64,000 nt of DNA from Desulfobulbaceae bacterium. GTDB lineage: Bacteria > Desulfobacterota > Desulfobulbia > Desulfobulbales > Desulfocapsaceae. Position 1 is the first letter of the stretch. Each line of letters opens with the position of its first letter. The DNA lies in the NCBI GenBank assembly GCA_003249645.1, contig QKIH01000050.1, forward strand, positions 1 through 64,000. Reading direction: 5' to 3'. Below the pieces are notes generated by a model. That model saw only the letters and a list, made by a program, of their open reading frames with translations. It was not told where the DNA came from and did no database searches. Positions 10,133-18,402 of the stretch are shown here, one piece after another. Both the position numbers and the translations under genes were made by a program.

Positions 10133-11019
10133 CCGACCACAATGGTGTTGCTATACGATGAATTCTCAGGGACGACGACATTATCCCAGACAACTGCATT
10201 TCTAAGAGACGCTCCGGACTCAACCGTAACATTATCGCCAAGCACGCACCAGCCTTCGATAACCGCTGACGAATCGATATGCACATTTTCACCTGTGTAA
10301 ACCAAGCCATCCTGTTTCTTCACCAATTCAGGTAGCCGATAAACATCTCCAGCGAGAATATCCCGGTTCAAAGCAAGATAATCAGCAGCCGTTCCCATAT
10401 CTGTCCAGAAGCAATCCGTTGTATCGTAAACACCGATTTTAATCTTATCCTGCAACAATCCTCTATAAAGGTCTATTATACATGAATATTCTTCATCGAT
10501 AATTCGATCAAGTATTTCCGGATTGATCACATGAACGCCTGTAAAGGCTCGTTTGGTACAATTCTGCTCACCGGTACTAAACCCGCACACTTCACCATCT
10601 TTCACGTCCACCGTATTGAAGCGGGGATAGTCGTGCATTGCAAGCGTCACCCCGGAATCAGAATTCAGATGATACCGGTAAAACCCGGCCAAATCAATTT
10701 CATGGTAGATGTCACCGTTGGTCAACAGCAGCGGCTGATCAGTTAGGTTTTTCATCGCACGCCTGACACCACCGCCGGTTCCGAGGATTGTGTCTTCCTG
10801 CTGAACTATAACCCCTTCAATATCAGCCACCGCCTCAACAATCTGATCACGGAGATGGTGACAGTTAACAATAATCGTCTCTGCCCCATAGCGACGCAGC
10901 ATTTCAATAGTACACTTCAGTAATGGCTTATTGAGAACAGGAAAAAGCGGCTTTGGACGATATTGAGTATAAGGATGCAACCGGGTGCCAAACCCGGCGG
11001 CAAGGATCATTGCCTGCAT
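10129..11019 (-). CDS. MurU-like NDP-sugar nucleotidyltransferase with beta-helix tail
   Basis: 296 residues. The N-terminal nucleotidyltransferase domain starts AMILAAGFGTRLHPYT with RPKPLFPVLNKPLL, the signature for NTP and sugar-phosphate binding. The C-terminal 60 or so residues are hexapeptide-like turns (HIDSSAVIEGWCVLGDNV, then VTVESGASLRNAVVW) of a left-handed beta-helix. Pseudomonas MurU (MurNAc-1-P uridylyltransferase) is shorter and lacks this tail, so a GDP-mannose-type or other NDP-sugar product is possible. The 4-nt overlap with the AmgK-like kinase gene supports the MurNAc reading. Confidence 0.68.
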   Translation of the reverse strand: MQAMILAAGFGTRLHPYTQYRPKPLFPVLNKPLLKCTIEMLRRYGAETIIVNCHHLRDQIVEAVADIEGVIVQQEDTILGTGGGVRRAMKNLTDQPLLLTNGDIYHEIDLAGFYRYHLNSDSGVTLAMHDYPRFNTVDVKDGEVCGFSTGEQNCTKRAFTGVHVINPEILDRIIDEEYSCIIDLYRGLLQDKIKIGVYDTTDCFWTDMGTAADYLALNRDILAGDVYRLPELVKKQDGLVYTGENVHIDSSAVIEGWCVLGDNVTVESGASLRNAVVWDNVVVPENSSYSNTIVVG

Positions 11020-11054
11020 ATCAGAAAAAAGTTAATTGTGTTAAGACGTACTGT

Positions 11055-11900
11055 TTAAATACAGAGCTTACCGTCGCCGTTTTCATGCAGACCGACGACA
11101 ACAATCCCGGCCGCATCTGCTTCCTGCACAACTTTCTCACGGTCAAAAAGAAGTGACTGTCCTGCTTCAACGGCTAGTACGGAACCTTTGACGCTTTTCA
11201 GGGTCTCTATTGTCTTGAGTCCGGTTGCAGGGAGATCAAAACGAAAATCCTGACCGGGCTTTCTCACTTTGACCACAACAGCCTTTTCTTTTGCCAGCTG
11301 ACCTCCACGCAGGATTGCCGCATCGGTTCCTTCGATTGCTTCAACCGCAACAACAGAACAATCTCGTACAACAACGCACTGACCGATATCGAGCTGGCCG
11401 ATTGCCTTGGCATTCATCCATCCGAACTGAATATCCTTCAGCTGATCTTTTGATGGTTTCTTCTTGGTCAGCACACCCTGAGGAAATAGAAGATGCTGAA
11501 GATAAAGCGTCGATTCAAGGACTTTGATACCTTCTTTTTCAAGGCTTTCGGCAACAGCACGTAATATTGCATCATCCTGCTTGATATCAATCTTATTCCA
11601 TAAGGTGAGCCCTTTAAGATCAGGCAGGATGTCACGAAATATTTTTGTTTTCGTAATCGTCCCAAGGAATACCGTTTCTGCAACATCATGCTGTTTGAAA
11701 AACTTGATGATCTTGCCAAGCTGGCCAAGCTTTACCCAGCAGGAATAATCTGCGGCCGCAATAACTTCGTCGGCGGTCTCTCCCCTATGCCCGATTACAG
11801 CTATTTTCCTGCCTGCTTTTCTGGCTGCGTCTATAAAGAGGGTGGGGAACTGTCCCCCACCGGCTATAATACCTATGGGTTGTGTATCAGCAGACATCAT
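11055..11900 (-). CDS. lpxI: UDP-2,3-diacylglucosamine pyrophosphatase LpxI
   Basis: 281 residues of the LpxI (DUF1009) family, which hydrolyses UDP-2,3-diacyl-GlcN to lipid X and UMP in place of LpxH. The N-terminus IGIIAGGGQFPTLFIDAA and the C-terminal GLKTIETLKSVKGSVLAVEA region are characteristic, with a late Gly/Leu-rich GIVVVGLHENG. The start is the first of two adjacent ATGs and overlaps the lpxA stop by 1 nt, so it is translationally linked. It is the next lipid A step after LpxA and LpxD, encoded in the same block. Confidence 0.93.
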   Translation of the reverse strand: MMSADTQPIGIIAGGGQFPTLFIDAARKAGRKIAVIGHRGETADEVIAAADYSCWVKLGQLGKIIKFFKQHDVAETVFLGTITKTKIFRDILPDLKGLTLWNKIDIKQDDAILRAVAESLEKEGIKVLESTLYLQHLLFPQGVLTKKKPSKDQLKDIQFGWMNAKAIGQLDIGQCVVVRDCSVVAVEAIEGTDAAILRGGQLAKEKAVVVKVRKPGQDFRFDLPATGLKTIETLKSVKGSVLAVEAGQSLLFDREKVVQEADAAGIVVVGLHENGDGKLCI

Positions 11901-12697
11901 TAATCTTCGGTAGTTCTTTTCACAACACCGCGTTTTGAACTTTCAAAGAAACGTACCAGCTCCATAACTTCTTCACAGTCGCCAAGTTCATTTTTTGCCT
12001 GCTCGATAGCATCTTTCATCAGCAGATTCGGAGAACGGAAAATAATTTTGAATGCATCTTCAAGCTTATTGATAGTCTCTCTGGTGAAACCGTTTCTTTT
12101 CAGCCCAACTTTGTTGATACCGCTGATTCTCGTTCTGTTTCTGGTCCCTGCAAGAATAACATAGGGAGGTACATCGAGGCTGATTCCGGACACCCCGCCG
12201 ATATAGGCAAACGGACCTATCCTGCAGAACTGATGTATAGCAACAAGTCCGCCTATTGAGGCTCGGGTGCCGACTTCAACATGTCCGGCAAGCGTTGCCA
12301 CGTTAGCCATAATTACATGGTCTGCTATTTTGCAGTCATGGGCAACATGGGTGTAGGCCATCAGCAGATTATCATTGCCGATACTGGTCACACCGGCACC
12401 ATGCGGAGTGCCGCGATGAATTGAGGCATATTCCCTGATCTGATTGTTGTTGCCGATATGCAGCTCAGTCGGCTCACCGTTGTAACTCAAATCCTGTGGC
12501 GGTCCACCGACCACGGCAAAGGAGCCGATATAGTTATTCTCGCCGATCGTAGTCGGGCCGGAGACAACGGCATGTGCTTCAACCCTGGTGTTGGCACCAA
12601 TCTTCACACCTGCTTCTATTACAGAGTAAGGACCAACAATTACGGTTGAATCAAGTTCAGCTTTTGGGTCTACAACGGCTGTTGAGTGAATGTTCAT
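11900..12697 (-). CDS. lpxA: Acyl-ACP:UDP-GlcNAc O-acyltransferase LpxA
   Basis: First enzyme of lipid A synthesis, a trimeric left-handed beta-helix acyltransferase in the cytoplasm. I use the ATG at 12697 (MNIHSTAVVDPKAEL); a TTG four codons upstream is also open. Neither has a strong ribosome-binding site. Hexapeptide repeats run through most of the protein, and the catalytic-histidine region is seen in AYTHVAHDCKIADHVIMAN. The C-terminal helical domain ends near FFESSKRGVV. About 265 residues, normal for LpxA. The 121-bp gap to fabZ upstream contains an inverted repeat listed separately. Confidence 0.96.
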   Translation of the reverse strand: MNIHSTAVVDPKAELDSTVIVGPYSVIEAGVKIGANTRVEAHAVVSGPTTIGENNYIGSFAVVGGPPQDLSYNGEPTELHIGNNNQIREYASIHRGTPHGAGVTSIGNDNLLMAYTHVAHDCKIADHVIMANVATLAGHVEVGTRASIGGLVAIHQFCRIGPFAYIGGVSGISLDVPPYVILAGTRNRTRISGINKVGLKRNGFTRETINKLEDAFKIIFRSPNLLMKDAIEQAKNELGDCEEVMELVRFFESSKRGVVKRTTED

Positions 12698-12782
12698 GAT
12701 GTTTTTCAAATGTTTTATGATTGGTTCAATAAACCGGCAAATTAGAATCGGCCTGTTTACAGAATATGGATCAATAGCGCAA

Positions 12783-12811
12783 GGAAATTCTCCTCAATTA
12801 GGCGAATTTCC
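12783..12811. repeat. Inverted repeat between fabZ and lpxA
   Basis: GGAAATTC (12783-12790) and GAATTTCC (12804-12811) form a perfect 8-bp stem with a 13-nt loop. There is no T-tract on either side, so it is not a normal terminator. It lies in the only sizeable gap of the glmS-der block and could be an RNA processing or stability element. Confidence 0.45.
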
Positions 12812-12818
12812 ATCCTTG

Positions 12819-13271
12819 TTATGAAAATGATGCCATCAGCTCAGCTTCTGCAGCAAGTATATCATCGACATAGGCCTTTCCGGTCATCACCATGATCCCG
12901 CGCTTCTGTTTGATAAGCTCAAGCTTCATAACCACCTGATCGCCCGGAACAACAACTTTTCTGAATCTTGCCTTGTCGATTCCTGCAAAATAGAGCAATT
13001 TTTTGCCTATGTTTTCAGGTTGTGAGTAAAATGCCATGATTCCGCCTACCTGAGCCATACCTTCAAGGATAAGCACACCGGGCATCACCGGTCTTTCCGG
13101 AAAATGTCCCTGGAAAAATGGCTCATTAATGGTGACATTCTTGATGCCGACAATATCCTTGCCCAAATTGATCGAGAGAATCCGGTCAACCATAACAAAA
13201 GGATATCGGTGCGGCAGCAGTTTTAAAATTTCAAGAATATCAATGCTGTCCGGTACTTGTATTTCGCTCAT
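12819..13271 (-). CDS. fabZ: 3-hydroxyacyl-ACP dehydratase FabZ
   Basis: 150 residues, hotdog-fold dehydratase of fatty-acid elongation. The ATG at 13271 ([12 protein letters not shown]) is chosen because AAGGAG (complement of 13280-13285) sits 8 nt upstream; a GTG three codons earlier would overlap that site. The family core is present: [14 protein letters not shown], then [23 protein letters not shown] with the catalytic His and Glu. Its place between lpxD and lpxA is the classical arrangement, linking hydroxyacyl-ACP supply to lipid A. Confidence 0.97.
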   Translation of the reverse strand: MSEIQVPDSIDILEILKLLPHRYPFVMVDRILSINLGKDIVGIKNVTINEPFFQGHFPERPVMPGVLILEGMAQVGGIMAFYSQPENIGKKLLYFAGIDKARFRKVVVPGDQVVMKLELIKQKRGIMVMTGKAYVDDILAAEAELMASFS

Positions 13272-13283
13272 AAACACCACTCC

Positions 13284-14327
13284 TTAACGTGTTTCATCTA
13301 TCTGATTTTTTAAATCCTCAAGTTCTTTTCTTAAACTGCGGATTTCTTTTCTCATTTCAGGCAGCCTGCCAAATGTCGCAGTTGCTTTCCCCCACTCTTT
13401 TATAGGCAATGCGGGAGCGCCTCCGACAACTGAACCTGCTGGAAGATCGGTGTGCACAGCTCCCCTTGCAGCAACCATGACACCATCACCAAGGGTGACA
13501 TGACCTGCGGAGGCGGACTGTCCGCCCATAACAACATTGCGACCAAGTATTGTCGAACCGGCAAGACCTACCTGTGCAACAATAATTGAGTTTTCACCAA
13601 TGATAACATTGTGCCCGATTTGTACCTGGTTGTCGATCTTTGCACCGGATTTCACCATGGTAACACCGAATGTCGCCCGATCAACACAGCAATTTGCTCC
13701 AATTTCAACATCATCACCGATTTCAACAATACCAACCTGGGGACGTTTATAATGAAAACCTTTTCCATCCGTGGCATAGCCGAATCCGTCGCTGCCGATT
13801 ACTGTGCCCGGGTGAAGAACAACTTTGTTTCCCAGCAGACTACCTTCAGCAATTGTCACATTGGCCTTGATCACACAATCATCTCCGATATGGACATCGT
13901 CACCAATGAACACGCCGGCTTCAATTGTCGTCCTTTCACCAATGCTGACATTTTCGCCAATCACAACATACGGACCCACAGTAATCTCTTCAGGCAAATC
14001 GACACTTTCAGCAACAACCGCTGAAGGATGTACCCCCTTGGCAATAAAATCTGTGGCAAGGAAAAAGGCATGAATAATCGCAGAGCCAAGATACGGATCC
14101 TTCACCTTAATAACATCCATATCAGGATTTTCCACCGACATCGGTACCAGAAGAGCAGAGGCATTCGTTAAATTGCGGAGTTCATTACCCTTCACTTTGG
14201 TAACGAAACTCACCTCTCCTTCCTGGGCCTGTTCGATGGAATTAAGGGCAGATATGACAAGGGAGCCATCGCCAATCACTTCACCATCAACCATCTTTGA
14301 AAGTTCTTCAAGAGTTACCCTTTTCAT
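13284..14327 (-). CDS. lpxD: UDP-3-O-acylglucosamine N-acyltransferase LpxD
   Basis: 347 residues, third enzyme of lipid A synthesis. The N-terminal uridine-binding domain (about 1-100, ending GVHPSAVVAESV) precedes a long run of beta-helix hexapeptides. The catalytic-histidine segment appears in VQIGHNVIIGENSIIVAQ and the C-terminus is a coiled-coil helix (EMRKEIRSLRKELEDL). A clear AAGGAG lies 5 nt before the ATG, inside the stop region of the preceding gene. The stop codon overlaps the fabZ ribosome-binding site. Confidence 0.97.
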   Translation of the reverse strand: MKRVTLEELSKMVDGEVIGDGSLVISALNSIEQAQEGEVSFVTKVKGNELRNLTNASALLVPMSVENPDMDVIKVKDPYLGSAIIHAFFLATDFIAKGVHPSAVVAESVDLPEEITVGPYVVIGENVSIGERTTIEAGVFIGDDVHIGDDCVIKANVTIAEGSLLGNKVVLHPGTVIGSDGFGYATDGKGFHYKRPQVGIVEIGDDVEIGANCCVDRATFGVTMVKSGAKIDNQVQIGHNVIIGENSIIVAQVGLAGSTILGRNVVMGGQSASAGHVTLGDGVMVAARGAVHTDLPAGSVVGGAPALPIKEWGKATATFGRLPEMRKEIRSLRKELEDLKNQIDETR

Positions 14328-14336
14328 CTGCGCTCC

Positions 14337-15521
14337 TTATGCACTATATAAAAGAAATTTCCGGCGAATCTCTTCAAAACCGTTCAGTTCATCATGCCAC
14401 TGCTGTTCAAGCTCAGCTATACTTACACCATTTTCAATTTTTTTTCTCAGCATACGATCACCGAGAATCAGATCCATGGGTAATTTTTCAAACTCATATT
14501 CATACGGCGGCTGCTTATAGGCAAAATTTTCGTCACCATACAGCATGGCTGCCTGGTACAGGGCTAGACTGGTTCTGTACGGTTTAAACAGTTTTCTGTC
14601 CGTTACATGCAAGAAATACCCCTTGCACGACTTTCCTGCCCATTTTCCAGAAGTCGGTTCAAAGATGATCGGCCTGAAATAACAACCAGGAAGAGAAGTC
14701 TTCGCCAGATGGGCAGTAATGCTTTCAAGCTCCCAGGCGGGTGCTCCAACCAGTTCAAACGGACGCGTCGTCCCCCTGCCCTCGGATACGTTGGTTCCTT
14801 CCCACAGGACCTGACCGGGATAGACTACTGCAGTATCAGCACACGGCATATTGGGAGAGGGATGAGCCCAGACAAGACCGGTCTCTTCATAATACATTGA
14901 TCTGTTCCAGCCGGACATCTCAATAATTTTTAAATCAGCCTTATTTCCCAGCTGATCATTCATATAGAGTCCAAGCTCACCAAGAGTCATTCCATGACGC
15001 ATAGGAAGAGGAAACAGACCGACAAAAGAGGTGTAATCTTTTCGTAAAATGTTTCCTTCAATCTCTATTCCACCAATAGGATTTGGCCTATCAAGAATCA
15101 CCACCTCTACATCAAAGAGCGCAGCGGCTTCAAGACAGTATGCCACCGTATACATAAAGGTATAGACCCGTGTTCCGACATCAACCAGGTCGATGAGCAA
15201 TACATCGATCTGCTCAAACATTTCCTTGGTCGGCTTTCTGGTCTGACCATAGAGACTGTAAACAGGAAGTGATGTTGCAGAGTCCAATGAATGATCGGAT
15301 TCGATCATGTTATCCTGCTTTTCAGCAAAGAATCCGTGCTGAGGAGAAAAAAGCAGCTTCAGATCATCACCGAAACATTCTTTCAACCTGTCCTTTGCAT
15401 AGTGATACTGCTGATCGGTAGATGCCTGATTAGAGAGAAGCCCTAAACGCCTGCCTCTATACTGCTGCTGTAAATCCGACTCCTGCAGCAGTCTATCAAG
15501 CCCTGTTTTTACTTTCATCAT
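14337..15521 (-). CDS. NamZ-like DUF1343 protein (GH171 exo-N-acetylmuramidase family)
   Basis: 394 residues of the DUF1343 family, founded by Bacillus NamZ, which releases MurNAc from the non-reducing end of glycan fragments. Visible hallmarks: LGLLSNQASTD near the start, LLFSPQHGFFAEKQD, IDVLLIDLVDVGTRVYTFMYT, then ILDRPNPIGG and the conserved MRHGMTLGELG. The protein begins MMKVKTGLDRLLQESDL with no signal peptide or membrane segment, unlike secreted Bacillus NamZ. It lies 7 bp after glmS and directly before lpxD. With the MurU/AmgK-like pair downstream it suggests MurNAc salvage. Enzyme activity is inferred from family only. Confidence 0.8.
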   Translation of the reverse strand: MMKVKTGLDRLLQESDLQQQYRGRRLGLLSNQASTDQQYHYAKDRLKECFGDDLKLLFSPQHGFFAEKQDNMIESDHSLDSATSLPVYSLYGQTRKPTKEMFEQIDVLLIDLVDVGTRVYTFMYTVAYCLEAAALFDVEVVILDRPNPIGGIEIEGNILRKDYTSFVGLFPLPMRHGMTLGELGLYMNDQLGNKADLKIIEMSGWNRSMYYEETGLVWAHPSPNMPCADTAVVYPGQVLWEGTNVSEGRGTTRPFELVGAPAWELESITAHLAKTSLPGCYFRPIIFEPTSGKWAGKSCKGYFLHVTDRKLFKPYRTSLALYQAAMLYGDENFAYKQPPYEYEFEKLPMDLILGDRMLRKKIENGVSIAELEQQWHDELNGFEEIRRKFLLYSA

Positions 15522-15528
15522 ATCAGGA

Positions 15529-17370
15529 CTATTCCACCGTCACGCTTTTCGCGAGGTTTCTCGGCTGATCAACATCACAACCCCTCATTGTTGCAATCTC
15601 ATACGACAAGAGCTGGGCAGGGATGGTGTAGAGGATAGGGTTCATCTCATCGTGCACCTTCGGCAGATAAATGATAGCATCCGTGATGGTGTTCAGGTGT
15701 TTGTCTCCTTCAGTACCGATAAGAATAATACGCCCCTGCCGTGCTTTTATTTCTTCAACATTTGAAATTGTCTTCTGATATAAATCATCCTGCGGAGCAA
15801 TTGCCAGTACCGGCATCTTGTTATCAATTAATGCTATAGGCCCATGTTTCAACTCGCCTGCGGCATAACCTTCAGCGTGAATATAGGAAATTTCCTTAAG
15901 CTTTAAAGCACCTTCAAGGGCAATCGGAAAATTGACCCCGCGGCCGACAAAGAGAAAATCGCTGCAATCGTAATAACCTTCTATCAACTGGGCTATCTGC
16001 TCCTGAAGCACGGGGAGCAGTTCTTCAATTACACGGGCAATATCAATCAGAGCGGCAGCAAGTTCTAGTTTTTTCTCTGTTTCAAGCGTTCCCCGTTTTT
16101 CACCAAGGAAAATGGTGAATAAAAAGAACGCTGCAAGCTGGGAAGTGAAAGCCTTTGTTGAAGCAACGCCGATTTCAGGCCCGGCATGGGTATAGACAGT
16201 GCCATCAGCCTCTCTTGTCATGGTCGACCCGACAACATTGCAAATGGTGATCACTTTTGAGCCAAGCTGTTTCGCCAGCCTTATACCGGCCAAGGTGTCA
16301 GCCGTCTCGCCGGACTGGCTTATGGAAATGGTCAAAACCCTGTCATTGATCAACAGATTCCTGTATCTGAATTCAGAAGCAATATCGACATCGACAGGGA
16401 TTTTGGCATATTTCTCGATCCAGTATTTTGCAACCAGTGCCGTGTGCCATGAAGTACCGCAGGCAACCAGAAAGATTCGATCAATATTGCAGAAATCTTC
16501 ATCAGAAAGATTAATTTCAGCAAGCGTAACCTCGCCTGTTTCCGGGTTAATCCTGCCGCTTATGGTATTTCTTATGGCCATCGGCTGTTCAAAGATCTCT
16601 TTAAGCATAAAATGCTTATAACCGGCCTTCTCTGCCATAGCAGCATTCCAGGTAATCGTTGTTGCTTCCTTTTGAACCCTGTTGCCCGAAACGCTGTCAA
16701 AGACCTGCATGTCATTTTCCTTGATAACGGCCATTTCACCGTCTTCGAGGAAGATCACCTGGTTGGTGTAGGGCAAAAGCGCAGGAATATCACTTGCTAT
16801 ATATCCTGCTCCGCTCTCATCAACCCCGAGAACAAGCGGGCTGTGTTTACGAACAGCAATCAATGTATCAGGCATCTGCGCCCAGAACAGACCAAACGCG
16901 TATGAGCCCTCTACTCTGGTCAGAGCCTGTTGCACTGCTGCAACAAGATCGTTTTCAAGATAATCCTCGATAAGGTGAACGAGTACTTCTGTGTCGGTCT
17001 GAGATTTAAAGACATGGCCCTTAGCCTGCAGTTCAAGACGAAGAGAATGATAATTTTCTATAATCCCGTTATGCACAAGCACCAGTTCACCGGTACAATC
17101 GGTGTGCGGATGGGCGTTTTCGGTAGTAGGAGCTCCATGAGTGGCCCAACGTGTGTGTCCAAGACCGATGTGAGAGGGTGCGATAATGGCATCATCTATC
17201 AGTGCTTCCAAGGCAGAAAGTTTTCCTTCACACCGGTATTTGATCAGCTTGCTGTCCTGATAATAAACTATCCCTGCGGAATCGTAACCGCGATATTCAA
17301 GCTTGCGCAAGCCTTCCAATATAACAGGTACGACACGTCGAGAGCCGACGTAACCGACTATTCCACACAT
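15529..17370 (-). CDS. glmS: Glutamine--fructose-6-phosphate aminotransferase GlmS
   Basis: 613 residues. Makes glucosamine-6-phosphate from fructose-6-P and glutamine, the entry to UDP-GlcNAc for peptidoglycan and LPS. The N-terminal class II glutaminase starts with the catalytic cysteine (MCGIVGYVGSRRVVP), with GHTRWATHG further in. Two SIS sugar-isomerase domains follow (CGTSWHTALVAKYWIE; SISQSGETADTL; later GRGVNFPIALEGALKLKEISY). The C-terminus NLAKSVTVE is the invariant GlmS end. First gene of the leftward envelope block. I see no glmS ribozyme-like leader in the 179 bp upstream. Confidence 0.98.
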   Translation of the reverse strand: MCGIVGYVGSRRVVPVILEGLRKLEYRGYDSAGIVYYQDSKLIKYRCEGKLSALEALIDDAIIAPSHIGLGHTRWATHGAPTTENAHPHTDCTGELVLVHNGIIENYHSLRLELQAKGHVFKSQTDTEVLVHLIEDYLENDLVAAVQQALTRVEGSYAFGLFWAQMPDTLIAVRKHSPLVLGVDESGAGYIASDIPALLPYTNQVIFLEDGEMAVIKENDMQVFDSVSGNRVQKEATTITWNAAMAEKAGYKHFMLKEIFEQPMAIRNTISGRINPETGEVTLAEINLSDEDFCNIDRIFLVACGTSWHTALVAKYWIEKYAKIPVDVDIASEFRYRNLLINDRVLTISISQSGETADTLAGIRLAKQLGSKVITICNVVGSTMTREADGTVYTHAGPEIGVASTKAFTSQLAAFFLFTIFLGEKRGTLETEKKLELAAALIDIARVIEELLPVLQEQIAQLIEGYYDCSDFLFVGRGVNFPIALEGALKLKEISYIHAEGYAAGELKHGPIALIDNKMPVLAIAPQDDLYQKTISNVEEIKARQGRIILIGTEGDKHLNTITDAIIYLPKVHDEMNPILYTIPAQLLSYEIATMRGCDVDQPRNLAKSVTVE

Positions 17371-17549
17371 AGCTAAGCTCCGTTTTTATCTGATTATGTT
17401 GATTTTTTTATTAAAGATGATCAATTTCTTTAAGGTTTTGAGAATAACACGGCTATTTTCTTCAATGCGAGTTTTTTCTTTAAACCTTCTGAAAAAACAG
17501 GTACCATTTGGCGAATTTGAAAGATTAACCTTTACATTAAATTGAAACA

Positions 17550-18101
17550 ATGAGCGATAGAGAACGATTGAAACAGATTCTTCTGGAAAAATCATACAGA
17601 AAGGGCACTTTCACCCTCACTTCCGGAAAAACATCTGACTTTTACATAGACGGCAAACAAACCACCCTTTCTGCCGAAGGAGCATATCTCTGCGGCAAAC
17701 TTCTTTTCGAACTGATCAAAAATAACGAGACGCCAATTGAAGCTGTTGGCGGCATGACTCTTGGTGCTGACCCGCTTGTAACAGCTGCATCCATCGTCAG
17801 TCACCTTGAAAACGCCCCCATCCCGGCATTTATCGTTCGTAAAGAGGCAAAAGGTCACGGAACCGGCAATTACATTGAAGGGCTGAAAAATATGCCTGAA
17901 GGTGCAACCGTTGCCCTGGTAGAAGATGTTGTTACCACCGGCGGTACTCTGCTTAAAGTTATTGATCGTGTTGAGAGTGCCGGCTTTAAAGTCGGTCTCG
18001 TCGTCACAGTAGTCGAACGTCAGGAAGGCGGCGAAAAAATCCTTGCTGATGCAGGCTATCCACTGAAAGCCATCTTTACCAAAGCAGAAATGCTTGCCTG
18101 A
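17550..18101 (+). CDS. pyrE: Orotate phosphoribosyltransferase PyrE
   Basis: 183 residues, converts orotate and PRPP to OMP in pyrimidine synthesis. The family signature VALVEDVVTTGGTLLKVI (PRPP-binding loop) is present, with the N-terminal FTLTSGKTSDFYIDGKQ and RKEAKGHGTGNYIEG. The ATG at 17550 has no obvious Shine-Dalgarno (upstream is TTAAATTGAAACA), so it may be weakly initiated or nearly leaderless. It is divergent from glmS. The stop is followed 2 nt later by the start of a small dual-CXXC gene. Confidence 0.95.
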   Translation: MSDRERLKQILLEKSYRKGTFTLTSGKTSDFYIDGKQTTLSAEGAYLCGKLLFELIKNNETPIEAVGGMTLGADPLVTAASIVSHLENAPIPAFIVRKEAKGHGTGNYIEGLKNMPEGATVALVEDVVTTGGTLLKVIDRVESAGFKVGLVVTVVERQEGGEKILADAGYPLKAIFTKAEMLA

Positions 18102-18103
18102 TT

Positions 18104-18274
18104 ATGAACTGTCCGGAATGCAAAGGTAAACTTGAAGTACATCGCATGTGTAGAAGAGTTCGCATGCGATGTACTGAGTGTCGGAAAGAATTTCAGATCC
18201 ACGAAGTAGCCTCGGAGCTTGATCAGGAGACAGAAGAAATTTTAGAGCGCTATACTGCCATCATCTACGATTGA
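18104..18274 (+). CDS. Small dual-CXXC zinc-ribbon-like protein
   Basis: 56 residues starting ATG 2 nt after the pyrE stop and ending TGA at 18272-18274. Five cysteines: CPEC at positions 3-6, a single Cys at 16 and CTEC at 23-26, then an acidic helical tail (ELDQETEEILERY). The spacing CxxC-x16-CxxC suits one zinc ribbon. I recall a Desulfobacterota family called dual CXXC motif small (seleno)protein, in which some members have selenocysteine; this copy has only Cys. Function is unknown. The tight link to pyrE suggests co-translation. Confidence that it is a real gene is good from cysteine pattern and spacing. Confidence 0.75.
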   Translation: MNCPECKGKLEVHRMCRRVRMRCTECRKEFQIHEVASELDQETEEILERYTAIIYD

Positions 18275-18298
18275 GCTTTTTTAGTCTTAAAAGCTTTT
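18274..18298 (+). terminator. Weak terminator-like hairpin after the dual-CXXC gene
   Basis: AGCTTTT (18274-18280) pairs with AAAAGCT (18289-18295) across an 8-nt loop and is followed by only a short T run (18295-18298). AT-rich and modest, so termination is uncertain. Confidence 0.4.
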
Positions 18299-18402
18299 CC
18301 TCACAAAAAAAAGAGCCGTAATACTGGACAACTCTTCCCCGAAGCATTATATTTTAACAATTAAACGTAGCAAATATATATTTTTTTTCGGGGTTTGAGA
18401 GC

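Noticed and set aside
17371-17549. glmS ribozyme or riboswitch in the glmS leader
   Set aside because: The 179-bp spacer is AT-rich and lacks the conserved glmS ribozyme core as far as I can read it.
17386-17595. Leftward 69-codon frame between glmS and pyrE
   Set aside because: Overlaps the start of pyrE on the other strand and has no recognisable features or start signal.
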